This document shows positions 25,016 to 33,541 of a stretch of DNA of 63,199 nt, piece after piece. Numbering within the stretch: position 1 is the stretch's first letter; each line of letters begins with the position of its first letter. The DNA is from UBA6049 sp965662345 (lineage in GTDB: Bacteria; Bacteroidota; Bacteroidia; Flavobacteriales_G; Salibacteraceae), in assembly GCA_965662345.1 (NCBI GenBank), contig CBFIHE010000015.1:1-63199 (forward strand). Direction: 5' to 3'. A model generated the notes under the pieces. The model saw nothing but the letters and a program-made list of their open reading frames with translations, was not told where the DNA came from and did no database searches. Made by a program: the position numbers and the translations under genes.

Positions 25016-27946
25016 ATGACCCAATCCGCGCTTTTGTCTCTGCAACACCTTTTAGACGGAGATTTACATTTTGATGAGGCGCACCTAATCAGTTATGCAA
25101 CAGATGCTTCGGCTTACCGTGAGATTCCAATAGCGGTAGCTTTCCCAAAAAACGAAAATGATATTCAAGCACTCATTCGCTTTGCTAGAGAGAATGACAT
25201 AGGACTTATTCCCAGAACCGCGGGAACCTCATTAGCTGGACAAGTAGTTGGCAAGGGAATAATAGTTGATGTATCCAAACATTTCACCTCAATCATTGAG
25301 TTTAACAAAGAAGACCATACTGTAACTGTACAGCCTGGAGTCATTCGAGATGAACTCAACACCTGGCTAAAAGAATACGGAAGACTTTTTGGCCCTGAAA
25401 CCTCTACAGCAAATCGTGCCATGATTGGTGGTATGGTAGGTAATAATTCCTGCGGCTCCAATAGCGTAATGTACGGTAGTACAAGAGATCACCTCTTAAG
25501 AGTTGAAGGTTTTCTAGCAGATGGTACCAAAGTAGTTTTTGAACCACTTAACGAAAGTGACTTTAATGATAAAGTTCAAGGAAAAACAACTAAATCAAAC
25601 CTAGAGCAAGACCTCTACAAACACGCTCAATCTATATTGGGTAATGCTGAAAATCAAAAAAAAATAACTTCTGCATTCCCGCATCCCGATATACCAAGAA
25701 GAAACACTGGTTTTGCGTTAGACTTGTTAATGGATGCACATCCCCTAAACGCAAGTTCAAGTAACCTCTTCAACTTTTGTAAGTTGATTGCTGGCTCAGA
25801 AGGCACCTTATTTTTTATAACAGAAATCACGCTAAAAACCGTTCCCATTCCTCCGCCAATTCAAGGATTGCTTTGCGTTCATTTCCAAAATTTATATGAG
25901 TCGCTAGAGTCTACCATTATTGCACTAGAGGAAAGTCCTGGAGCCGTGGAGCTGATGGATAACTATATTTTAGACTGCACCAAAACCAGTGCTGAACATA
26001 AAGCCAACAGATTCTTTCTTGAAGGTGAACCGGAAGCTCTTTTGGTTATTCAGTTATTAGACCATTCCAAAGAAGCTGTAGATAAAAGAGCCATACGCTT
26101 AACGGAAAAATTAAAATCGAAAGGGTTTGGCTACGCCTTCCCTCTACTCCATGGAACAGATTGCGAAAAGGTATGGCAACTTAGAAAAGCTGGACTTGGC
26201 CTATTATCAAATATTCCAGGAGATGCCAAGCCAGCGCCTGTTATTGAAGATACAGCCGTTCGTGTTGAAGACCTTCCCCGCTATATCAAAGACTTTAATA
26301 AGATTCTAGAAAAACATAAGCTAGAATGCGTTCATTATGCTCATGCTGGTTCAGGAGAACTGCATTTAAGACCCATTCTAAACCTAAAAACAGAAAGAGG
26401 CAATCAATTATTCAGAGAAATTCTCTCAGAAATTGCTGAGCTAGTAAAAAGGTATAAAGGTTCTCTCAGTGGAGAACATGGTGATGGAAGGCTTCGCGGA
26501 GAATTTATTCCCTACATGGTAGGAGCCGAAGTTTATAAGCTTTTTGAAGAGTTAAAAGATACTTGGGACCCCAACGGAATTTTCAATCCGGGTAAAATTG
26601 TTCGTACACCACCCATGAATACGGGATTACGCTACACTCCAGGTCAGCAAACATTTGATTTTCCCACTAGCCTTGATTTCTCCAAAGAACAAGGCTTACT
26701 CCGCACCGCTGAACTTTGCAACGGCTCTGGAGATTGTAGAAAAACAGAGCTCACTGGTGGCGTTATGTGTCCAACCTATATGGCTTCTAAGAATGAAGTG
26801 CATACCACACGAGCAAGAGCCAACCTCGTACGAGAACATATTACGCAAAAGCAAGAATCAGAGAGATTCAACCATGACTATGCATTGGCAAGTTTAGACC
26901 ATTGCATCAGTTGTAAGGGGTGTAAAAAAGAGTGTCCGAGTAGTGTAGACATGGCTAAAATAAAATCGGAGTTTGAGCATCAGCACCATCAAAAGTACGG
27001 AACCCCGTTTAGTACCAAGCTCATTGGAAACTTTACTTCAATCATGCGTTTTGTAAGGCCAGTGGCCCCTATTTTCAACGCAATCAATACCAGTGCATTC
27101 GGCAAGACACTCTTAAAAACGTTCGTGGGTTTTTCTAAAGAGCGATCCTTACCCAAGATTCAATCTCAAAGCTTAAAAGCCTATTGTTCAACCAAGCAGT
27201 TAGAAGCTACTTCAAACCCTTCTGTATTATTGTATGTAGATGAATTTACAGACTTAAATGATACTCACATCGGCATTGCTACTGTCAACCTACTAGATAA
27301 GCTTGGGATCTCCTTTGCCCTTGTTTCGCCTAAAGAAAGCGGTAGAACATACTTATCAAAAGGAATGTTAACCGAGGCGGTTTCATGCGCAAAACAAAAC
27401 GTAGAAACGTTGTCTAACTTGGTTAACAAAGACCAACCTCTGGTAGGTATAGAACCATCAGCCATTCTAACTTTTAGAGATGAATACCCTGACTTGCTGC
27501 GAGCTGAACTCAAAGAAAAAGCTAAAATTCTAGCTCAACACACCTTTACTATTGAAGAATACCTCTCTCTTTTGATTGATGAAAATTTGCTGAATACTGA
27601 GCAATTTCATGATGAACCACGAGATATTCTCATCCATGGCCATTGTCATCAAAAAGCACTAAGTAGCGAATCGCACACCCGCAAAATATTGTCTCTACCC
27701 AAAAACTACAACGCTAGACTCATACCTTCTGGGTGTTGCGGCATGGCGGGCTCTTTCGGATATATGGATAAGCACTATAAATTGAGTATGCAAATTGGAG
27801 AAACCACCTTGTTTCCAGCGATTAGAAAATCCAATCCAGATCAGCTATTAGCAGCTTCAGGAACTAGTTGCAGACACCAAATAGTAGATGGAACATCAAG
27901 AGAAGTTATGCATCCAGTAGAAATTCTACTAAAAGCCATTAAATAA
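25016..27946 (+). CDS. FAD-binding and (Fe-S)-binding dehydrogenase (D-lactate dehydrogenase / glycolate oxidase type)
   Basis: This is a fusion of a GlcD-like flavin dehydrogenase and a GlpC-like Fe-S protein, as in YdiJ or respiratory D-lactate dehydrogenases. Of 976 residues, the FAD_binding_4 domain (about 35-200) has PRTAGTSLAGQVVGKGI and GNNSCGSNSV. The FAD-oxidase C-terminal domain follows with SGEHGDGRLRGEF. A 4Fe-4S segment has CISCKGCKKECPSSVD (about 629-644) and an earlier cysteine pair (LCNGSGDCRK). The C-terminal CCG-type domain has HCHQKAL and GCCGMAGSFGY. It should oxidise a 2-hydroxy acid and pass electrons to quinone at the membrane. The substrate is not determined. Confidence 0.88.
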   Translation: MTQSALLSLQHLLDGDLHFDEAHLISYATDASAYREIPIAVAFPKNENDIQALIRFARENDIGLIPRTAGTSLAGQVVGKGIIVDVSKHFTSIIEFNKEDHTVTVQPGVIRDELNTWLKEYGRLFGPETSTANRAMIGGMVGNNSCGSNSVMYGSTRDHLLRVEGFLADGTKVVFEPLNESDFNDKVQGKTTKSNLEQDLYKHAQSILGNAENQKKITSAFPHPDIPRRNTGFALDLLMDAHPLNASSSNLFNFCKLIAGSEGTLFFITEITLKTVPIPPPIQGLLCVHFQNLYESLESTIIALEESPGAVELMDNYILDCTKTSAEHKANRFFLEGEPEALLVIQLLDHSKEAVDKRAIRLTEKLKSKGFGYAFPLLHGTDCEKVWQLRKAGLGLLSNIPGDAKPAPVIEDTAVRVEDLPRYIKDFNKILEKHKLECVHYAHAGSGELHLRPILNLKTERGNQLFREILSEIAELVKRYKGSLSGEHGDGRLRGEFIPYMVGAEVYKLFEELKDTWDPNGIFNPGKIVRTPPMNTGLRYTPGQQTFDFPTSLDFSKEQGLLRTAELCNGSGDCRKTELTGGVMCPTYMASKNEVHTTRARANLVREHITQKQESERFNHDYALASLDHCISCKGCKKECPSSVDMAKIKSEFEHQHHQKYGTPFSTKLIGNFTSIMRFVRPVAPIFNAINTSAFGKTLLKTFVGFSKERSLPKIQSQSLKAYCSTKQLEATSNPSVLLYVDEFTDLNDTHIGIATVNLLDKLGISFALVSPKESGRTYLSKGMLTEAVSCAKQNVETLSNLVNKDQPLVGIEPSAILTFRDEYPDLLRAELKEKAKILAQHTFTIEEYLSLLIDENLLNTEQFHDEPRDILIHGHCHQKALSSESHTRKILSLPKNYNARLIPSGCCGMAGSFGYMDKHYKLSMQIGETTLFPAIRKSNPDQLLAASGTSCRHQIVDGTSREVMHPVEILLKAIK

Positions 27947-28016
27947 GTAGTATTCATTTGTGAATTATTCGCTTGACTGACCTGCATTCCATAATTTGCA
28001 AGCTCAATAGAAAAGT

Positions 28017-29687
28017 ATGCTTACAGATCTGGAAATTGCACATAGCGTAACCCCGAAACATATTGATGAAATTGGAAGAAAAATAGGACTGCAAGATGAT
28101 GATTTGGAGTTCTATGGAAAGCATAAGGCAAAACTCCCTTTACATTTAGCCAAAGCCGATAAAGGTAATCATGGAAATTTAATTCTGGTAACTGCTGTTA
28201 CTCCTACCCCTTCTGGCGAGGGAAAAACTACAGCATCTATTGGATTAACAGACGGACTCAACCGTATTGGCAAAAATGCAGTTGCCGCATTAAGAGAACC
28301 TTCTTTAGGACCAGTATTCGGTATTAAAGGAGGTGCTGCAGGCGGAGGTTACAGCCAGGTAATTCCAATGGAAGATATCAATCTGCATTTTACAGGAGAT
28401 TTCAATGCCGTTGAAAAAGCAAATAATTTGCTCTCTGCACTCATTGACAATGATATTCAAAAGAAAACAGGCTCATTGGGTATAGACCCACGAACGGTTA
28501 CTTGGAAACGAGTAATGGATATGAATGACAGGGCTCTTAGAAACATTATTTCTGGCCTGGGTGGAAAACCAGGAGGCATGTCACGAGAAGCCGGATTCAA
28601 TATTACAGCAGCATCTGAAGTAATGGCTATACTTTGCTTGGCTGAAGATTTTGCAGATTTAAAACAGAGATTAGGAAACATCTACATTGGAGACACCTTT
28701 ACAGGAAATCCAATTTTTGCCAAAGACTTAAAGGCAGAAGGAGCTATGGCTATTCTTTTAAAAGATGCCATACGTCCTAACCTGGTACAAACGTTAGAAG
28801 GTAACCCCGTTATTATTCACGGTGGTCCATTCGCTAACATTGCACAAGGTACCAACAGCGTTATTGCAACCCGTACGGGACTCAATCTAGCAGATTACAC
28901 AGTAACCGAAGCAGGTTTTGGGGCAGACTTGGGCGCAGAGAAATTCTTCAATATAAAGTGTGCTGCCTCTGGATTATCACCTAAAGCCGTTGTACTTGTT
29001 GCTACCATTAGAGCATTAAAGTATCATGGTGGAGCAGCCCTAAAAGATTTGCAAACTGAAAACACATCGGCTCTGCAAAAGGGTTTAGACAATCTAGAAA
29101 AGCACGTAGAAACCATTCAATCTTTTGGTGTACCACCCGTGTTAGCAATCAATAAATTTGCCTCAGATTCTGATGCAGAAATTCAAATATTACTTGACTT
29201 CTGCGCATCAAAAGGCATTAAAGGAGCTGTTTCTAACGGGTTTTTAGAAGGCGGAAAAGGGTGTGAAGAATTGGCAAAGGAAGTTGTAGCAGCTGTTGAC
29301 TCATGCAAAAATGAATTTAAGCCTACGTATAACCTCCAAGATTCTCTCACTGATAAAATGCTAAAAATAACCCGTACCGTATACGGAGGCAGCAATGTAG
29401 ACTTAAGTAAAAAAGCCCTTTTGCAGCTTAAACGTTTTGAGCAACTAGGTCTAGATAAACTTCCAGTTTGCATGGCTAAAACACAAAAATCGCTTAGCGA
29501 CAATGATTCATTAATAGGAAGACCTTCTGATTTCACTATTAGTATCCGCGAATTTGAAATTGCCGCAGGAGCAGGATTCATAATTCCCATTGCTGGTAAC
29601 ATGTTGCGGATGCCAGGTTTACCAGGAACTCCAGCAGCCGTGAACATGGATATTGATGAACAAGGAACAATAACAGGACTATCATAA
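28017..29687 (+). CDS. fhs: Formate-tetrahydrofolate ligase
   Basis: Fhs makes 10-formyl-THF from formate, ATP and THF, feeding purine synthesis and, after reduction, methionine synthesis. The 556 residues are the normal length. The P-loop is TPTPSGEGKTT (about residues 61-71), and SLGPVFGIKGGAAGGGYSQV (about 100-119) and FGADLGAEKFF are strongly conserved in the family. It is followed after 13 nt by a crotonase gene and preceded by 70 nt with no clear promoter. metF and split metH occur elsewhere in the window, so the one-carbon genes are present but not in one operon. Confidence 0.96.
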   Translation: MLTDLEIAHSVTPKHIDEIGRKIGLQDDDLEFYGKHKAKLPLHLAKADKGNHGNLILVTAVTPTPSGEGKTTASIGLTDGLNRIGKNAVAALREPSLGPVFGIKGGAAGGGYSQVIPMEDINLHFTGDFNAVEKANNLLSALIDNDIQKKTGSLGIDPRTVTWKRVMDMNDRALRNIISGLGGKPGGMSREAGFNITAASEVMAILCLAEDFADLKQRLGNIYIGDTFTGNPIFAKDLKAEGAMAILLKDAIRPNLVQTLEGNPVIIHGGPFANIAQGTNSVIATRTGLNLADYTVTEAGFGADLGAEKFFNIKCAASGLSPKAVVLVATIRALKYHGGAALKDLQTENTSALQKGLDNLEKHVETIQSFGVPPVLAINKFASDSDAEIQILLDFCASKGIKGAVSNGFLEGGKGCEELAKEVVAAVDSCKNEFKPTYNLQDSLTDKMLKITRTVYGGSNVDLSKKALLQLKRFEQLGLDKLPVCMAKTQKSLSDNDSLIGRPSDFTISIREFEIAAGAGFIIPIAGNMLRMPGLPGTPAAVNMDIDEQGTITGLS

Positions 29688-29700
29688 TTATACGTTTACT

Positions 29701-30471
29701 ATGACAGATATTACCCAGCAAGGTCACGTAACCACAACCGTGTCTAATGGTGTAGGAACAATTGAATTCTACCACCCAGCAAGCAATTCGCTCCCGGGAA
29801 AGCTATTGAAAGCATTAGCCGACTCCATTACTGATGCAGGACAAAACCCAGAAATAAAGGTTATTTTACTAAAGTCTGCGGGAGACCGTGCATTTTGTGC
29901 AGGAGCCTCTTTTGATGAACTATTAGCCATTAACGATTTGGAGACAGGTAAGAAATTCTTTTCTGGATTTGCCAACGTAATAAATGCTGCGCGCAAATGT
30001 CCCAAACTCATTGTTGGCAGAGTGCAAGGGAAAGCCGTTGGTGGTGGTGTTGGAATGGCTTCAGCAGTAGACTACTGTTTCGCTACGGTTCACTCTGCTG
30101 TTAAGCTGAGCGAATTGGCAGTTGGTATTGGGCCATTTGTAGTGGGTCCTGCAGTGGAAAGAAAGGTAGGCACATCAGCCATGTCTCAATTGGCCATAGA
30201 TGCCTCAGAATGGCGAACCGCGCAATGGGCAGAACAAAAAGGATTGTACGCAGGAGTCTATGAAGATATCTCCACTATGGATGAAGCTATAAATTCTTTG
30301 TTAGAAAAATTGGCGAGTTCAAATCCAGAAGCAATGGCTAAGCTCAAAGAAGTATTCTGGCAAGGAACGGAGCATTGGGATGACCTATTAGCTAAAAGAG
30401 CTGCAATGAGTGGTGAGTTAGTTTTGAGTGACTTTACGAAGAACTTCATCCTACAATTCAAGAAGAAGTAA
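29701..30471 (+). CDS. Enoyl-CoA hydratase/isomerase family protein lacking one catalytic Glu
   Basis: This is a crotonase-fold enzyme of 256 residues. The oxyanion-hole segment AFCAGASFDELL (about 65-76) and the KAVGGGVGMASAVDY segment (111-125) are present. The position of the hydratase Glu144 is Gly118, while Glu138 in LSELAVGIG matches Glu164. One-Glu crotonases are usually double-bond isomerases, so isomerase is the more likely activity. PaaG, the ring-epoxide isomerase of phenylacetate breakdown, also uses a single acidic residue, but this gene is 5 kb from paaABCD and next to fhs, so that link is weak. Confidence 0.8.
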   Translation: MTDITQQGHVTTTVSNGVGTIEFYHPASNSLPGKLLKALADSITDAGQNPEIKVILLKSAGDRAFCAGASFDELLAINDLETGKKFFSGFANVINAARKCPKLIVGRVQGKAVGGGVGMASAVDYCFATVHSAVKLSELAVGIGPFVVGPAVERKVGTSAMSQLAIDASEWRTAQWAEQKGLYAGVYEDISTMDEAINSLLEKLASSNPEAMAKLKEVFWQGTEHWDDLLAKRAAMSGELVLSDFTKNFILQFKKK

Positions 30472-30560
30472 GACCTATAACAGTTTCTTTTCGTGTATTA
30501 CGATTAGATTAAACACAGATAACAACGGCTGAGGCTGGATTATTGCCCTCAAAAAACCGT

Positions 30561-30568
30561 TAAGTTTG
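30561..30568 (+). promoter_or_regulatory. Candidate -7 box before the DUF349 gene
   Basis: TAAGTTTG matches TAnnTTTG and lies 28 nt before the start codon. The nearest upstream TTG is 15 nt away rather than about 19, so support is partial. Confidence 0.4.
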
Positions 30569-30596
30569 CATCGCAAATAACAATCCCCTATTTCAA

Positions 30597-32402
30597 ATGA
30601 CAAAGCAGGAGATCATTACCAAACTGGAAGAATTACTGGTTGAGCCAATGGATGAGAAAAAAGCATCTACAGGCAAAGACGTATTGGCAACATATCAAAC
30701 TCAATTGGCATTAGACCATAAAGCGCAATTGGAGAAATTCTTGGCCGATGGCGGAGAAAAGTCTGATTTCGTTGCGAAAAAAGACGAAGAAGACGAAAAG
30801 TTTTCAGCGTTATGGACCAAATTCACCCAGGAGAAAACTGCATTTGAGAAGGCAGCTCAAGAAGCAGAAAAGGTCAATAAGTCGAAGAAAGAAGAAATCA
30901 TTTCTGAAATAGAGGGCTTGGTGAATGAAGAAAACATCAAGCAGGCTATGACCCGTATAAAGGAGTTAGAAGAAGCTTGGAAAAATATTGGAGCAACAGC
31001 TTCTGATGTTGAGCACGACCTCCATCAAAATTACGGTAGAGCAAGAGATGCTTTCTTCTACAATATGCGTATCTACCGTGAATTGCTTGAGCATGATTTA
31101 AAGCGCAACCTTCAGTTAAAAGAAGAATTGGCCATTAAAATGGAAGAAGCCCTAAGCATTGATAAAATAAAAGAGCTAGAGGCCATTACACGTGCTTTCT
31201 CCAAAGAATGGGATGATATAGGACCAACTTTTCACGATAAGTGGGAAGGTGTTAGAGATCGATTCAAAGATGCCCAACGTAAAGCCTATGATAAAATTCG
31301 CACGCATTATAAAGGCATCAAAGAACAGATGCAAGAAAACCTCCAAAAGAAAGAGGGATTGTGTGAGCGTATAGAAGAGATGGCCTCTCAAGAAATAACT
31401 TCTGAAAAACGTTGGAAAAAGCTCACGAATGACGTTATCGCTATTCAAAAAGAATGGAAGTCTACAGGCTTTGTCCCCAAACAAGCAAACGAAGAGATTT
31501 GGAAGCGATTCAAGACTGCGGGAGATGAGTTCTTTAATAAGAAAAAAACTTTCTATGCAAGCTTAAAAAGCGAACAAGACAAGCATCGCGAAACAAAAAG
31601 AGAATTGGTTAAGCGTGCAGAAGAGTTAAAAGAATCTGAACTTTGGAAAGAAACTACTGAAGAGCTAATCAACCTTCAGAAAAAATGGAAAAAAGCGGGT
31701 AAAGCACATCAGCGAGATGAGCAAAGACTTTGGAAACAATTCCGTGCCGCATGCAACCATTTCTTTGAAAAAAAGAAGGCCTTTTTTGATACCAAAGATG
31801 AAAGACAAGACAACAACCTTAAGGCCAAGCATGAACTCATTAAGGAGCTAGAAGCAATCAAGCCACAAACCGATGATAACGCAACCATAAAAGCAATAGA
31901 TGAATTGGTTAGTAAGTTTGGTAGTATTGGTTTTGTACCTATCAACGATAAGAATAAGGTTAATAACCTATTTAGTAACGCACTCACCAAAAAGTATAAA
32001 GAGATTGGCCTAGAAAATGAGGCGATAGATAAACTGTTATACGTGGCCAAAATCAAAGAGCTAGGTGAAGCCAAAACCAAAGTAGACTCTAAAGCTATTG
32101 AACGTGAAGAACGTCAATTGAGAGATAAAATAGGAAAGCTAAAAGCTACTATCATTCAGTACGAAAACAACCTAGGTTTCTTTGCAAACTCAAAAGGTGC
32201 CAACAAGCTCAAAGAAGAGGTTGAATCAAAAATTGAGCACTCTAAAGAGCAAATTGAACGTGTAAAAGATCAATTGAAATTATTGAAGCAAACCAAGGAT
32301 GATAATTTTAAGAATCCCTTTGTTGTAGAAAAGTCTGAAGAGAAAAAATCTGAAGACATTGCTGATCAAGAAGATAAGTCAGCAGAAGAAGAATCAGCTT
32401 AG
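30597..32402 (+). CDS. DUF349 repeat protein
   Basis: The 601 residues are almost entirely helical and highly charged, with several ~75-residue DUF349 repeats. Each is recognisable by a pattern such as LEEAWKNIG, FSKEWDDIGPT, IQKEWKSTGFVP, LQKKWKKAGKA and a final FGSIGFVP, followed by a W/F-rich helix (EIWKRFKTAGDEFFNKKK). No signal peptide or membrane helix is seen, so it is cytoplasmic. DUF349 is common in Bacteroidota and its function is not established. The last ~40 residues are acidic and low-complexity. It is a monocistronic gene or the first of two with DUF3078 (52 nt downstream). Confidence 0.88.
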   Translation: MTKQEIITKLEELLVEPMDEKKASTGKDVLATYQTQLALDHKAQLEKFLADGGEKSDFVAKKDEEDEKFSALWTKFTQEKTAFEKAAQEAEKVNKSKKEEIISEIEGLVNEENIKQAMTRIKELEEAWKNIGATASDVEHDLHQNYGRARDAFFYNMRIYRELLEHDLKRNLQLKEELAIKMEEALSIDKIKELEAITRAFSKEWDDIGPTFHDKWEGVRDRFKDAQRKAYDKIRTHYKGIKEQMQENLQKKEGLCERIEEMASQEITSEKRWKKLTNDVIAIQKEWKSTGFVPKQANEEIWKRFKTAGDEFFNKKKTFYASLKSEQDKHRETKRELVKRAEELKESELWKETTEELINLQKKWKKAGKAHQRDEQRLWKQFRAACNHFFEKKKAFFDTKDERQDNNLKAKHELIKELEAIKPQTDDNATIKAIDELVSKFGSIGFVPINDKNKVNNLFSNALTKKYKEIGLENEAIDKLLYVAKIKELGEAKTKVDSKAIEREERQLRDKIGKLKATIIQYENNLGFFANSKGANKLKEEVESKIEHSKEQIERVKDQLKLLKQTKDDNFKNPFVVEKSEEKKSEDIADQEDKSAEEESA

Positions 32403-32454
32403 CGAGAATTCAATTACTTTCGCGCCCTGTTTGTAAAAAACTAATTTTTTAAAG

Positions 32455-33390
32455 ATGAAAAAATTGTTACTCCTCGCGGCTGCAATGATTGCAATCAGCC
32501 CCGCAATTTATGCACAAGCGGATAGCACTTCCGTAGAAAGTCCATGGAAAAGAGAGGGTCTCATTAGTATCACTTTTTCTCAAGTTAGCCTTGATAACTG
32601 GCAAGGTGGGGGTGAAAGCAGTGTCTCAGGGAATGCACTCTTAAAGTACAGTGCAGACTATACCCAAGGCAAATGGAGCTGGGATAACGACCTTGAAATG
32701 TCTATTGGTGTTACTCAACTTGGTGGCGGTGAACCCCAAAAAACAGACGACCGAATTGAAGCCATATCCAAAGTATCTAGAAGTATTGCTCCAAAATGGG
32801 ATGCATCTTTTCTTTCTACTTTTAGAACCCAGTTCACTGAAGGTTTCAAAATAGATGAAGATACCGTAGGTAACCGAATATCTCATTTCATGGCTCCAGG
32901 CTACCTATTTGCGGGTTTAGGCTTCACATATAGTCCAACAGATTGGTTAAGTTTTGAGCTTTCTCCAACAACGGCTAAGATGACTTTCGTTCGTCTACAG
33001 AGTTTAGCAGATAATGGAGATTTTGGTGTTGACCCAGCAGAGTTTGATGCAAATGGTGTTAAAATAAGTGATGGAAAACGTTTCCGTTTTGAACTTGGGG
33101 GATATGCCAAAATACACCTGAAAAAAGAAATCATGAAGAATGTAACCTTTGAAACAAAAGCAGATTTCTTCTCTAACTACCTAGAAAATCCAGAGAACAT
33201 AGATGTTACTTGGGATGTACTCTTGGTAATGAAGGTGAATAGCTGGCTGTCTGCCAACTTAACTACCAATTTAATCTACGATGATGATATTACCATTGTA
33301 GTTGGTCAGCGTGCAGACGGTTCAGATGTTACAGGTCCTCGTACTCAGTTTAAACAGACTTTTGGCGCAGGACTCACAGCCAAGTTCTAA
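32455..33390 (+). CDS. DUF3078 family outer-membrane-type protein
   Basis: Residues 1-20 form a signal peptide (MKKLLLLAAAMIAISPAIYA). The rest of the 311 residues are strand-rich with aromatic-ended strands and finish in GAGLTAKF, a typical outer-membrane beta-barrel ending in Phe. The segment ITFSQVSLDNWQGGGESSVS (residues 38-57) is the opening of DUF3078, a Bacteroidota family of unknown function. It should be inserted in the outer membrane. A strong terminator follows. Confidence 0.85.
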   Translation: MKKLLLLAAAMIAISPAIYAQADSTSVESPWKREGLISITFSQVSLDNWQGGGESSVSGNALLKYSADYTQGKWSWDNDLEMSIGVTQLGGGEPQKTDDRIEAISKVSRSIAPKWDASFLSTFRTQFTEGFKIDEDTVGNRISHFMAPGYLFAGLGFTYSPTDWLSFELSPTTAKMTFVRLQSLADNGDFGVDPAEFDANGVKISDGKRFRFELGGYAKIHLKKEIMKNVTFETKADFFSNYLENPENIDVTWDVLLVMKVNSWLSANLTTNLIYDDDITIVVGQRADGSDVTGPRTQFKQTFGAGLTAKF

Positions 33391-33411
33391 AAACCAAATT
33401 AGAAAAGCTAA

Positions 33412-33446
33412 AAAAGCCCAAGGAGCTATGAGTTCTTTGGGCTTTT
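33412..33446 (+). terminator. Terminator after the DUF3078 gene
   Basis: A stem AAAAGCCCAA (33412-33421) pairs with TTGGGCTTTT (33437-33446) around a 15-nt loop, ending in a T-rich run. Confidence 0.75.
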
Positions 33447-33541
33447 CTATTAATCTCAGCATCTTATTCTGTATTCATACACATATACCACTAAAACACC
33501 TCTTCTTTGTACCTTTCGGCCGCAACGAAAGATCAGATTGA

